From: Paenibacillus rhizophilus
GTDB lineage: Bacteria > Bacillota > Bacilli > Paenibacillales > Paenibacillaceae
DNA: 64,000 nt
NCBI RefSeq assembly: GCF_003854965.1
Contig: NZ_RQPI01000016.1
Span: 1-64,000 of the forward strand
Direction: 5' to 3'
The notes beneath the pieces were generated by a model, which had not been told where the DNA came from, searched no databases, and saw only the letters and a list, made by a program, of their open reading frames with translations. Position numbers and translations under genes: made by a program. This document shows, one piece after another, positions 32,947 through 41,705 of the stretch (within the stretch, counting starts at the first letter, position 1; each line of letters begins with the position of its first letter).

Positions 32947-34041
32947 ATGGTGGGCTCCAAGAAAAGAAAAGGCAACAAGGCGGTCGTCAACATCGTGCTT
33001 GGGATCATCTGCTTCATCTGGCTGGTTCCGACGCTCGGCTTGTTCATCTCCTCGTTCCGCCCCGCCGCGGACATTCTGCAGACCGGCTGGTGGAAGGTGT
33101 TCCCGCACCAGGAATGGAAGGCTTCGGATGATGTGATCCGGCTGTCCAAGGATGTAGATCTGCGGGGACCAATCGAAGTGAACGGCAAGACCTACACGGA
33201 CGCGCAGCTCAAAGCGGGCGTGGTCGAAGGCGGCAAACGGCTCATGTGGGAGAACCGCAGAGCCCGCATGATCAGCGTGCAGACGGAAGGCTGGGTGACG
33301 AAGTCCAACCTGACGACGGAGAATTACAAGAACGTGCTGTCCGGCAAGGAGTATAAGCTGAAAAAAGCCGACGGCAGCGAGACGGTGCAGAAGGGAAGCG
33401 GTCTCTCCCAGGCGTTCTTGAACACGCTGACCATCGCGGTGCCGGCGACGATTATTCCGGTCCTGATCGCGTCGTTCGCGGCTTACGCTTTTGCCTGGCT
33501 GCGTTTTCCGGGACGCAAGACGATGTTCGTGACCATCATCGCGATGCTGGTGATTCCGCTGCAGGTTGCGCTTATTCCCGTGCTTAAGGATTACACGGCC
33601 CTCGGGCTGAACGGAAGCTATCTCGGCATCTGGCTGGCGCATACGGCGTTTGGCCTGCCGCTGGTAACGTATTTCATGTACAACTTTATCAGCCAGCTTC
33701 CGAAAGATCTGTTCGAGTCGGCGTTCATTGACGGGGCGAGCCATTTCACGATCTTTAGCCGGCTGATCCTGCCCCTGTCGGTACCGGCGCTGGCTTCGAT
33801 CGGCATCTTCCAGTTCCTGTGGGTCTGGAACGACTACCTGGTGTCGCTGATCTTCATAGGCAACCAGCCGAATGTGCAGGTCATGTCGATGAAAATCGCC
33901 GATCTGGTCGGCTCCCGCGGCAACGACTGGCATCTGCTGACCTCGGCGGCGTTTATCTCGATGCTGATGCCTCTCGCCATCTTTTTCCTGCTGCAAAAGT
34001 ATTTCGTCAGAGGATTGATGGGCGGCTCGGTCAAAGGCTGA
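32947..34041 (+). CDS. Sugar ABC transporter permease, MalG-like, with large extracellular insert
   Basis: 364 residues. The first membrane segment (VNIVLGIICFIWLVPTLGLF) is followed by an extracellular region of roughly 120 residues (for example KDVDLRGPIEVNGKTYTDAQ), where MalG-type permeases of about 280 residues have a short loop. The rest is a normal core with EAA loop LPKDLFESAFIDGASHFTIF. It starts two bases after the upstream stop. The insert may contact the sugar or the binding protein. Confidence 0.92.
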   Translation: MVGSKKRKGNKAVVNIVLGIICFIWLVPTLGLFISSFRPAADILQTGWWKVFPHQEWKASDDVIRLSKDVDLRGPIEVNGKTYTDAQLKAGVVEGGKRLMWENRRARMISVQTEGWVTKSNLTTENYKNVLSGKEYKLKKADGSETVQKGSGLSQAFLNTLTIAVPATIIPVLIASFAAYAFAWLRFPGRKTMFVTIIAMLVIPLQVALIPVLKDYTALGLNGSYLGIWLAHTAFGLPLVTYFMYNFISQLPKDLFESAFIDGASHFTIFSRLILPLSVPALASIGIFQFLWVWNDYLVSLIFIGNQPNVQVMSMKIADLVGSRGNDWHLLTSAAFISMLMPLAIFFLLQKYFVRGLMGGSVKG

Positions 34042-34102
34042 CGCCTTTGCCGGACGTCCCTGCGGCGAGCAAGGGTCTGCCCCGGGCTTGCGTCCAAATA
34101 TA

Positions 34103-34340
34103 AGAAAGTATAAGCTTCGCGCTTATCATTTGCCTTATATTTCTACGAGAAACGATACCTAAAAGCGATACTCGTATCGCTGCTTCGGAAGCTTAAGCTC
34201 CCTAATAGGACGGCGCAGCCGTTTCTTCTTGAAATATCAGAAAGTATAAGCTTCGCGCTTATCCTTAACCTGATATTTTTACGAGAAACGGATGCCTTCC
34301 TCTTCGAGAGGACGGCGCAGCCGTTTCTTCTTAATTCGAT
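34103..34340. repeat. Tandem pair of dispersed palindromic repeats
   Basis: AGAAAGTATAAGCTTCGCGC and the following bases occur at 34103-34127 and again at 34239-34263. AGGACGGCGCAGCCGTTTCT occurs at 34208 and 34309. TACGAGAAACG occurs in both units. The units are about 136 and 102 bp long, each with two small hairpins (ATAAGC/GCTTAT and ACGGC/GCCGT). A related inverted copy lies at 56346-56407. This fills the 349-bp gap before the GH65 gene, which otherwise has no gene. Confidence 0.75.
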
Positions 34341-34390
34341 AGGTAATCCAGGCGGAGACAGACCGCCGTACAAAGGAGTGCGGAGTATCC

Positions 34391-36736
34391 ATGAAAATGA
34401 AACCCTACGTCCATCCCGAGCCGCTATATCCGTACCGGGAATGGAGCCTGGAAGAAGAGAGCTTCGCCGACGGCGAGAACCAGCGGAGCGAAAGCTTGTT
34501 TGCCGTCGGCAACGGCTACATCGGCATGCGGGGCAATTTTGAGGAGGGCTATCACGGCACCGAAGGAACGGCGGTCATCGGCAATTACCTGAACGGCTTC
34601 TACGACGCCGAACCGATTCTTTATCCCGAAGGCGCATACGGATACGCGGTTCGGAACCAGACCATGCTTAACGTCACCGACGCCAAAATCATCGATCTGT
34701 CTGTCGAAGGCCACGCCTTTCACCTGAACGCCGGCACCGTGCTTCGCTACAAGCGAACGCTAGACATGCGCAAGGGGGTGCTGCGCCGCGAGGTGGACTG
34801 GGAATCTCCGGGCGGGCACCGTGTGCGCCTCGTCATCACCCGCCTGGCGTCGTTTGGGAACAAACACATGGCCGCCATCCATTACGAGGCGACGGCGCTC
34901 AATTTCGACGGCGCGATTACGTTCGCCTCGGCCATGGAAGGGACCATCGCCCGGCCGCTGGCGACCGACGACCCGCGGCTCGGGGCGGGAAGCGAGCTGC
35001 CGAGCCTGCTGCCGGAGGACATGGAGCACGGCGGCACGTTCTCATGGATGCGCCAGCGGACCCGGCATACCCGGTTCGTGCTGCTGACGGCGATGAGCCA
35101 TGTTCTGGAGACCCCAGCCGGCTGCGGGACGAACCGTAAGGCGGCGGGCCAGCGGCTGACGGAGGAATTCTGCGTGCCGCTGCGCAGCGGCGAGACGGCG
35201 GCACTGACGAAGTACATCTGCTACCATACCTCCAAAGACTTTCCGGAGGAGGAGCTGATGCCGCGGACCGAAGCGCTGCTGCGCGGGGCGGTGCATGCCG
35301 GCTTCAGTCAGCTGCTGGCGGAGCAGGAAGCCTTCCTGGACGAGTTCTGGAAGCGGGCCGACGTCGAGATCGCCGGCGATCCCGCGCTTCAACAGGGCAT
35401 CCGCTTCAACGCGTTCCAGCTGCTGCAATCCGTCGGCAGGGACGGTGCGACCAACATCGGGGCCAAGGGCCTGACCGGCGAAGGCTACGAAGGCCATTAT
35501 TTCTGGGATACGGAAATGTACATGCTGCCGTTCTTTACATTTACCCGGCCGGACATTGCCCGGTCGCTGCTGGAGTTTCGTTACTATACGCTCGGCAAGG
35601 CCCGTGAGCGCGCGGCGATCATGTCGCAGAAGGGTGCACTCTACCCGTGGCGGACCATCGACGGAGAGGAGAACTCGTCCTATTTTCCGGCAGGCACGGC
35701 GCAGGCCCACATCAACGCGGACATCGCGTACGCCATCCGGCAGTATGTCCTGGCGACGGGAGATACCGATTTTCTCGTCAGCCAGGGCGCAGAAATCCTG
35801 TTCGAGACGTCCCGGTTCTGGGTCGACCTGGGCCATTTCAATCCGGCGCGCGGCGGAGCGTTCTGCATCGACGCGGTGACGGGGCCGGACGAGTACACGG
35901 CGATTGTAAATAACAACGCCTATACCAATCTGATGGTGCGCAGCCAGTTGGAGTACGCTGCCAGCACGGCCGACCTGCTCCGCGGCTCATATCCGCAGCA
36001 CTACGAACGGCTGGTTCGGGCCATCGGGCTGACGGAGGAAGAAGTGCGTCTCTGGCGCAAAGCGGCGGCCCTCATGTTCGTGCCTTCGGATGAACAGCTT
36101 GGCATCATCGCCCAGGACGATACATTCCTGTCAAAGGAGAAATGGAATTTCGAGCAAACGCCGGAAGAGAAGTACCCGCTGCTGCTGCATTTTCATCCGC
36201 TCGTCATCTACCGCCACCAGGTGCTGAAGCAGGCCGATGTCGTGCTGGCCCTGTTCCTGCTCGGCGAGCAGTTCACGCTGGAGGAGAAAGTCCGCAATTA
36301 CCAGTATTATGAGCCGCTCACGACCCATGATTCCTCGCTGTCGCCCTGCATCCACAGCATCATGTCGGCGGAGATCGGCGATCTGGAGGGCGCTTACGCC
36401 TATTTTGACCGGACAGTGCGAATGGATCTTGACGACATCAACCGGAACGCGAAGGACGGCCTGCACACGGCGGCGATGGCCGGCTCGTGGATGTCAATCA
36501 TCAACGGCTTCGGCGGCATGCGGCTCCGGGATGGCGTACTGTCCTTTCAGCCGCGCCTGCCCGACCGGTGGGAGAGCTGCCGGTTCCGAATCGCGTTCCG
36601 CGGCTGCCTTTTGGAGGTGCGTATCGGCCGGGAGAGCACCCACTACACATTGCTGGAAGGCGACGCGCTGGAGCTGCTGCACATGGGGCTCCGGGTCTCA
36701 CTGTCTCCGGGACAACCGGCTTCCGTTCCCTTATAA
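34391..36736 (+). CDS. GH65 alpha-glucoside phosphorylase (kojibiose/maltose/trehalose phosphorylase family)
   Basis: 781 residues, the normal GH65 length. An N-terminal beta-sandwich precedes the (alpha/alpha)6 barrel. Family marks are FAVGNGYIGMRGNFEEG, GHYFWDTEMYMLPFF and the catalytic Glu at about 501 in VTGPDEYTAIVNNNAY. GH65 phosphorylases split an alpha-linked disaccharide with phosphate to beta-glucose-1-phosphate and glucose. The exact linkage cannot be told. It is cytosolic and lies behind the ABC permeases and LacI gene, so it should process the imported sugar. The usual beta-phosphoglucomutase gene is absent here. Confidence 0.93.
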   Translation: MKMKPYVHPEPLYPYREWSLEEESFADGENQRSESLFAVGNGYIGMRGNFEEGYHGTEGTAVIGNYLNGFYDAEPILYPEGAYGYAVRNQTMLNVTDAKIIDLSVEGHAFHLNAGTVLRYKRTLDMRKGVLRREVDWESPGGHRVRLVITRLASFGNKHMAAIHYEATALNFDGAITFASAMEGTIARPLATDDPRLGAGSELPSLLPEDMEHGGTFSWMRQRTRHTRFVLLTAMSHVLETPAGCGTNRKAAGQRLTEEFCVPLRSGETAALTKYICYHTSKDFPEEELMPRTEALLRGAVHAGFSQLLAEQEAFLDEFWKRADVEIAGDPALQQGIRFNAFQLLQSVGRDGATNIGAKGLTGEGYEGHYFWDTEMYMLPFFTFTRPDIARSLLEFRYYTLGKARERAAIMSQKGALYPWRTIDGEENSSYFPAGTAQAHINADIAYAIRQYVLATGDTDFLVSQGAEILFETSRFWVDLGHFNPARGGAFCIDAVTGPDEYTAIVNNNAYTNLMVRSQLEYAASTADLLRGSYPQHYERLVRAIGLTEEEVRLWRKAAALMFVPSDEQLGIIAQDDTFLSKEKWNFEQTPEEKYPLLLHFHPLVIYRHQVLKQADVVLALFLLGEQFTLEEKVRNYQYYEPLTTHDSSLSPCIHSIMSAEIGDLEGAYAYFDRTVRMDLDDINRNAKDGLHTAAMAGSWMSIINGFGGMRLRDGVLSFQPRLPDRWESCRFRIAFRGCLLEVRIGRESTHYTLLEGDALELLHMGLRVSLSPGQPASVPL

Positions 36737-36744
36737 GCCAACAG

Positions 36745-36791
36745 CAAACGGCGCTCCGTCCCCTGAAGTTGGGGAAGCGGAGCGCCGTTTG
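36745..36791. terminator. Strong terminator after GH65 gene
   Basis: CAAACGGCGCTCCG pairs with CGGAGCGCCGTTTG over 14 bp around an inner CCT/GGG region. It serves the GH65 gene and possibly the convergent GGDEF-EAL gene. Confidence 0.85.
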
Positions 36792-36835
36792 TGCGTTGAC
36801 CTTTGTCTCAGCCTGGCCGGTGCCGAAACGGATTT

Positions 36836-38650
36836 CTAATGGAGGCTCTTGGACTCTTTGTCCAATACGGGGATTAAATCAATGGAAGCCTCTTTCCAGC
36901 AGGCTAACCATTGCTCCATATCCTTTGCCGCCAGCGGCCTGCTAAAGAAGTAACCCTGGATTTTGTCGCAGCCCTGCTCCAGTAAATACGCCAGCTGTTC
37001 CTGTCTTTCCACTCCTTCGGCAATGACCGACATGTTCATTCGTTTGCCGATCCTAATAATTTGCTCCACTAATGTCGCTTGATTCGTGCCGGTTGGAATC
37101 GAATCCATGAAGGACTTATCTATTTTTAAAGTGGAGATCGGCAGATGGGTCAGGTAGCTTAAAGAAGAATAGCCTGTACCGAAATCATCGAGGGCAATTT
37201 TAATATTTCTTGCTCTGAGAGCATTCAATTTGGCGATAACATGATCGTAGGACTGGACTAATACGGTTTCCGTGATTTCCAATTCCAAACAATCGGGTTG
37301 AAGCCCGAAGGATTCAAGAGTATGCAGGACCAACTCATTAAAATCGGTTTGCAGCAGCTGCAGCATCGAAATATTGACTGACATCGTTAAGTGTCCGAAG
37401 CCCTGTTCATGAAGAAGCTTCAGAAAAGCGCAGGCGCTGCGCAGCACCCAGGTTCCCAAAGGAATAATCAAGTGCGAATCCTCGGCCACTTTGATAAATT
37501 TCAAAGGAGAGACATAACCGAGCTCCGGACTTTTCCAGCGCAAAAGAGCTTCCAGACCGGTCACTTTGTTCAGTATCAAGTCGACCTGGGGCTGATAGAC
37601 CAGCTCAAACTCTTCCTGTTCCATTGCGGTATACAATTGTTTTTCTATATTCATCCTTTCAGCAAATGTATCGTTCAGGGGATGGTCAAATACGGCGTAA
37701 CCGCCTTTCCCCGCTTCTTTCGCCTTGTACATGGCAATGTCGGCGCGTTTAACCAGCTCCATAATATCGCTGCCGTGATCGGGATAAAGGCTGATTCCGA
37801 TACTGATGCTTATGTGGAGCAGACTGTTATCCATATCAACAGCCTCTTTAAAACCGGTAAGAATTCGGGCGGCAACTCGATCAATATCCGCTTTTTCTTT
37901 CAGGGGCTGCAAAAGAATGATGAATTCATCGCCTCCGAACCGGTAGATCACACCCTCTTTTTCTATGATGGAGAGGAGCCTTTCACTGGCTTTGACAATT
38001 AGGCGGTCGCCGAATTCATGCCCCATTGTATCGTTAATATATTTAAAATTATCGATATCCACGAACAGCAAGGCAGCTTTGCTGCTTGAATCCGCAAGGA
38101 GGTTATCGGCTGCATTCTCATATAACGCCAACTTGTTGGGCAGATCTGTCAGTATATCGTGATACGCCAGGTGATGCATCTTCTCTTCACTTTCTGTAAG
38201 TTTCCGCTGATTCTCAATTAATTGATCGTATTGTTTCCTTAATTCATCCTCCGTAGCTATGATTTCTTCGTATGCGGCTTCCAGCTTCTCATGGCCGTCT
38301 ACCATATCCCTGTAGGTGATCTCCAGCTTTTCTTCCATTTTTTTAATCCGCTTGAGTGTTCTGAGAATAAGGCCAAAGATCAGAAGAGCCGTGGTGAAAA
38401 CAAAGAACCATCCCTTGATCATATTGATTCGGGCGATCCATTGGAGGTTGCTTGTTATAGCGGAAACCGCTTTATCCGTTAGCAGAATCCACAAGCATCC
38501 CACAATAAAATAAATTCCGGCAATTCGGGTTGACCCCCACAGAGGACTAAAGGCTTGTTTATCTATAAGTATCAGGTCAATTTCCTCATTTGAATTTCTG
38601 CTCAGTTCAACGAATTTATGAGTTTTCTCGTCATTATTTTTTTGCAGCAT
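36836..38650 (-). CDS. Membrane GGDEF-EAL cyclic-di-GMP protein
   Basis: 604 residues. Two membrane segments near 40-60 and 75-95 are followed by a coiled-coil linker (MEEKLEITYRDMVDG). The GGDEF domain has an intact RFGGDEF and no RxxD inhibitory site before it. The EAL domain is intact (GLEALLRW, LEITETV, ALDDFGTGYSSLSYL, VIAEGVE). Such proteins make and/or break cyclic-di-GMP. GGAGG precedes the ATG at 38650. It is a single-gene unit. Confidence 0.94.
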   Translation of the reverse strand: MLQKNNDEKTHKFVELSRNSNEEIDLILIDKQAFSPLWGSTRIAGIYFIVGCLWILLTDKAVSAITSNLQWIARINMIKGWFFVFTTALLIFGLILRTLKRIKKMEEKLEITYRDMVDGHEKLEAAYEEIIATEDELRKQYDQLIENQRKLTESEEKMHHLAYHDILTDLPNKLALYENAADNLLADSSSKAALLFVDIDNFKYINDTMGHEFGDRLIVKASERLLSIIEKEGVIYRFGGDEFIILLQPLKEKADIDRVAARILTGFKEAVDMDNSLLHISISIGISLYPDHGSDIMELVKRADIAMYKAKEAGKGGYAVFDHPLNDTFAERMNIEKQLYTAMEQEEFELVYQPQVDLILNKVTGLEALLRWKSPELGYVSPLKFIKVAEDSHLIIPLGTWVLRSACAFLKLLHEQGFGHLTMSVNISMLQLLQTDFNELVLHTLESFGLQPDCLELEITETVLVQSYDHVIAKLNALRARNIKIALDDFGTGYSSLSYLTHLPISTLKIDKSFMDSIPTGTNQATLVEQIIRIGKRMNMSVIAEGVERQEQLAYLLEQGCDKIQGYFFSRPLAAKDMEQWLACWKEASIDLIPVLDKESKSLH

Positions 38651-38891
38651 AGCGCCCCTCCATTATTAACCTAAGCTTATCACCTTCCCTGGATGTTAAA
38701 ATTTTCAACAAAATTCTCCAAAATCCTCTATTTTTCATTAACTTTTAAAGAATGTTCCCATCTTTTCACAAAAAGCGGTGCAAGCAGAATGAATAACGGA
38801 GCGCAGTGGATTCTATGAAGGATACCCAAATGGTGCTGCCTCAGAAAATATGGTAAGATTAGGCCTAATTACACAGAGGAAGTGAAGAATA

Positions 38892-39248
38892 TTGATTAGT
38901 ATAACCGTGCCTGAACCGGAGGTTACCATTACCAAGCAGATTGCCCCCGAACTGAGCAACATTTACGGATTTACGGATTTCCACCTGATTACGAGGGAAA
39001 AGGGCGGCATTTTTATGTTTTACAACGACCGGGACGAGCTTCTGTTTGTCGGTAAAGCAAGAAAGCTGAGACCCCGAATTAAAAAGCATTTCGAGGATAA
39101 CGTTTCCCCCATAAAAGACCACCGGAACGAAGTCGCCAAAATTGAGGTGTGCGTGGTAGAGGACCCCGTCGAACGGGAAATTTACGAGACTTACATTATC
39201 AATACGTTCAAGGCAAAGTATAACGTGGAAAAAGTATACTACCGGTAA
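38892..39248 (+). CDS. GIY-YIG nuclease-domain protein
   Basis: 118 residues. The GIY-YIG core is recognisable as GGIFMFYNDRDELLFVGKAR, then LRPRIKKHF and, about 40 residues on, the Glu in DPVEREIYETYIIN, a layout like the N-terminal domain of UvrC. It lacks any DNA-binding extension. A TTG start at 38892 is supported by GAGGAAGTGA. The function is unknown; small stand-alone members are common in Bacillota. It stands alone between convergent and divergent genes. Confidence 0.85.
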   Translation: MISITVPEPEVTITKQIAPELSNIYGFTDFHLITREKGGIFMFYNDRDELLFVGKARKLRPRIKKHFEDNVSPIKDHRNEVAKIEVCVVEDPVEREIYETYIINTFKAKYNVEKVYYR

Positions 39249-39262
39249 GTTAACGCAAAACA

Positions 39263-39317
39263 ATGCGCCGCGGAGGTCCTTTTCAAAAACAATGAGAGCG
39301 GGCCTCGGCGGCGCAAC
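39263..39317. terminator. GC-rich hairpin between convergent genes
   Basis: GCGCCGC plus GAGG pair with CCTC plus GCGGCGC, with a G/G mismatch and a long loop. The T-tract is weak in both directions, so it may be an inefficient terminator. Confidence 0.5.
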
Positions 39318-39323
39318 TAAACA

Positions 39324-39797
39324 CTAAATCTTGTCATGATTCAAAGTGAATAAATAATTGTACTTGCTCGCATGTTTTAACTCGTCAAGTATAATTCCAG
39401 CCACAGTATCCCGATAGATGCCAGCCGGCAGGCCAAACCATATTTTTCTGTACTTCTCCGTTGCCGACAATTCACCTTGAAGCGCCCGCTGTATTCCTGA
39501 AATATAAGAGTCTACACGCTGATATTGCTCGTTACTGATCCCCCTGATTTCCTGACCCGTTAACTCTTTGTATATCCCTCGGAACATTTGATTATGCCCC
39601 CGTTCATCGTCGCGGATGGAAGCAATGATTGAGGCTTGCTCAGAGTTAGGGGCAAGTTTGATAAGCTCGTCATAGAATAACTCGTCATTTCGTTCGCCTT
39701 GGACGGCTTCTTTTATCAAATCCAATGCTTGCGGGGTAGATGTGGACCAAACGGGTTTAAATGCGGATCTGCTCCAATACGGGTTTACCCAATACAT
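39324..39797 (-). CDS. Ferritin-like domain protein
   Basis: About 157 residues. Two helices carry possible metal ligands (VQGERNDELFYDELI, then SIRDDERGHNQMFRGIY, and later ILDELKHASKYNYLF), the E...ExxH pattern of rubrerythrin-like four-helix bundles. The start at 39797 is chosen because GGGAGG lies 10 bases upstream; the longer frame from 39905 lacks such a site. It follows the membrane protein gene on the same strand with a gap of about 120 bases. A role in iron or oxidative stress is possible; spore-coat-associated ferritin-like proteins are an alternative. Confidence 0.8.
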   Translation of the reverse strand: MYWVNPYWSRSAFKPVWSTSTPQALDLIKEAVQGERNDELFYDELIKLAPNSEQASIIASIRDDERGHNQMFRGIYKELTGQEIRGISNEQYQRVDSYISGIQRALQGELSATEKYRKIWFGLPAGIYRDTVAGIILDELKHASKYNYLFTLNHDKI

Positions 39798-39917
39798 ATA
39801 ATCAGAACCTCCCAATGCTTTAATAATCGCCAGGTTTAGCATATGTGCAAACGCCCAATTTGGTTTCAAAAAAAGAAAACCGCCCAAAGGGCGGTCGATA
39901 AACATGGTATGCAGCGG

Positions 39918-40532
39918 CTAAACAGCTTTCGGCTGCGTCCACTTTTCCAGGAATGGAATCCCGACCCAGACCATCGCTGTGATAGCTGTGATGAGGATTG
40001 CCGATCCGCCTGCGTGAAGGAGAAGAAACGGAACCCATAAGAGACTTAGAAAGAAATGCGCTTTACGCATCCATTTATTTCGAACTCTTTTGATCAGCCA
40101 CCCGTACCCGGCCAAAGTTAAAAGAATCAAAAACGCTGCCAATCCGGTAAATATTTTGTCGTCTTGAAGTCTCGTAATCAGATAATAAGCGCCATGCACC
40201 AAAATGAGGGCTAGTGCGGTCCAGCCCATGAACTGGTGAATGCGGTGCAGCAGTTTGCCCAGTTTTTGTACCGGAAGGGAGGAGGATTTGAGCTTCTTCT
40301 TGAAACGCACCCAGGAAAAGCTGACCGCTCCGCAAACGACAGCCATAGTTCCGAGCCATTTAAAAAGCTCCAGATCTTCCTTTCTTCCTCCTTGAGGGGG
40401 CAAGCCCCCGGCACCGCTTGAAGGCTGGGGATGTGTTCCGTTGGCTTGAGCGTAGAAGGAATAGGCAATCAGCAGCAAACTGAATATCACAGCGAGAATG
40501 GCGGGAATCCATACTGTTTTTCTTTTTGACAT
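39918..40532 (-). CDS. Integral membrane protein with conserved His pairs (cytochrome b/ferric reductase-like)
   Basis: 204 residues with about five membrane segments. The first is an N-terminal anchor (VWIPAILAVIFSLLLIAYSF), followed by a Pro/Gly-rich extracellular loop. His residues recur at membrane positions suited to bind haem: HRIHQFMGW, LVHGAYY, KAHFFLS and LLHAGG. This resembles the membrane part of ferric reductases or DUF4405-like b-type cytochromes, but the flavin and NADPH domains are absent. The haem assignment is inference. It lies upstream of the ferritin-like gene, which may hint at iron handling. Confidence 0.7.
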   Translation of the reverse strand: MSKRKTVWIPAILAVIFSLLLIAYSFYAQANGTHPQPSSGAGGLPPQGGRKEDLELFKWLGTMAVVCGAVSFSWVRFKKKLKSSSLPVQKLGKLLHRIHQFMGWTALALILVHGAYYLITRLQDDKIFTGLAAFLILLTLAGYGWLIKRVRNKWMRKAHFFLSLLWVPFLLLHAGGSAILITAITAMVWVGIPFLEKWTQPKAV

Positions 40533-40658
40533 GTGAGCTTCGTCACACTCCTCTCTTTTTCCTTTATAGTATCAGCCTGTTATTAACGAATTATTAAGGC
40601 GGGCTCCCCGGACAGCCACAAAAAAACGCCCCGGACGACGCTAAAGGGCTGACCCGGC

Positions 40659-40751
40659 TTAAGTTGTCGATAAGGGTAGGATTCCACTAAAGGCTTCGGG
40701 AGAAGGCGACCGACCAATCCGGCCCAAGAAAAAGCAATCCGGTTTTGCCAT
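40659..40751 (-). CDS. Possible 30-residue small protein
   Basis: A 30-codon frame (MAKPDCFFLGRIGRSPSPEA and ten more residues) has an excellent ribosome site, AGGAGG with 9-base spacing. It is followed by a weak GCCC/GGGC stem and seven T. A hairpin AGTGC/GCACT lies just upstream. The composition shows no signal peptide or membrane segment. It may be real or a relic in degenerate intergenic DNA. Confidence 0.3.
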   Translation of the reverse strand: MAKPDCFFLGRIGRSPSPEAFSGILPLSTT

Positions 40752-41228
40752 TCGTTATCGCCTCCTGGAATTTAAAGTGCCCATTGGTGCACTAACAGGA
40801 AGCCTGAGCGGTATGGGATGATTTTATGTAAGAAAAATGAAGAACATACGATTCAGGCCTTTATCAAGGTTACTTCCAACATATCCATCACTTACACTTC
40901 CAGAATAATGGTAATTTCGCTTATTATTATCATTGGCTATGTTACTATAATTTTTGTACTTTTCTTCATAACCTTTTCTTTTCCTCCGGATTTGGGTAGT
41001 CTGGAGGCTTTTTTTGGTTGTTTCAAACCACGATTCTTATTTTCAATATGATTGGCTTATCGGAGATCTTAGCGATCAGTTGCAATCATGTTTTGGTCAT
41101 AACAATTTTGTTATGATACCTATTGTGTATATTGATTTTACTTATGTTAGCGCCTGTTGCATCATCTGATTATGGCAAGCGACAAGTCAATCAAGCACCA
41201 ATTAAATTTGAATAAAGGGGGAAATATT
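40752..41228. other. AT-rich intergenic stretch without a supported gene
   Basis: Only short unsupported frames occur here. The sequence becomes strongly AT-rich from about 40.8 kb up to the cystine importer at 41.7 kb, like the island at 2.2-4.7 kb. This suggests insertion and decay of foreign DNA. Confidence 0.4.
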
Positions 41229-41582
41229 GTGAAATATAAGGCTTGGATTTTACTAATATTAGCCAATCTATTTTGGTCTGGTAATATGATTTTCGGAAAA
41301 TTCAGCTCAATTGAATTTCCTGCAGTATGGACAGCTTTTCTAAGATGGGTTGTTGCATTGATTCTCCTTATTCCCATTGCTCAAATCATTGAGAAACCTT
41401 CATGGTTACAAATATGGAAAAAAACCGGGTATCGGATCAACGGGGAATATAATTATCTGATTAAAGTACAAGCCGCATCGATAGAAGAGCTTGCCGAATT
41501 CCAAGATTCTCTAGTTAAACTCGGGCCTTCAAAGTCTCATATCAGTATGAAAAATATATTGGAAAACAGGGTTCTGCTCTAG
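41229..41582 (+). pseudogene. In-frame fusion of EamA transporter start and Lrp/AsnC regulator end
   Basis: A 117-residue frame from GTG 41229, which has AAGGGGG upstream. The first ~66 residues are the start of an EamA/DMT transporter (AWILLILANLFWSGNMIFGK, then AFLRWVVALILLIPIAQIIE). The rest (GYRINGEYNYLIKVQAASIE, then ELAEFQDSLVKLGPSKSHIS) matches the C-terminal ligand-binding part of Lrp/AsnC regulators. The two families are unrelated, and each is truncated. The likely origin is a deletion that joined a transporter gene and a neighbouring lrp gene. The frame survives, but a function is unlikely. Confidence 0.75.
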
Positions 41583-41705
41583 GTAATTCCGACAAAACCG
41601 ATCAAAATTATATTGACGAATATTATATGAACATGTAATACTCAATTGTGCTGAAAAAAAGATGTTCAATAGATTAGAAAAAAAGAGAAGAGAGGGTACA
41701 TAGAA

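Noticed and set aside
32659..33996. 445-codon minus-strand frame opposite the sugar permease gene
   Set aside because: Highly charged and His/Arg/Gln/Asp-rich translation typical of an antisense shadow; the plus strand has a clear MalG-like permease.
40818..41051. 77-codon hydrophobic frame
   Set aside because: AT-rich DNA easily gives hydrophobic frames; no ribosome site and no recognisable family.
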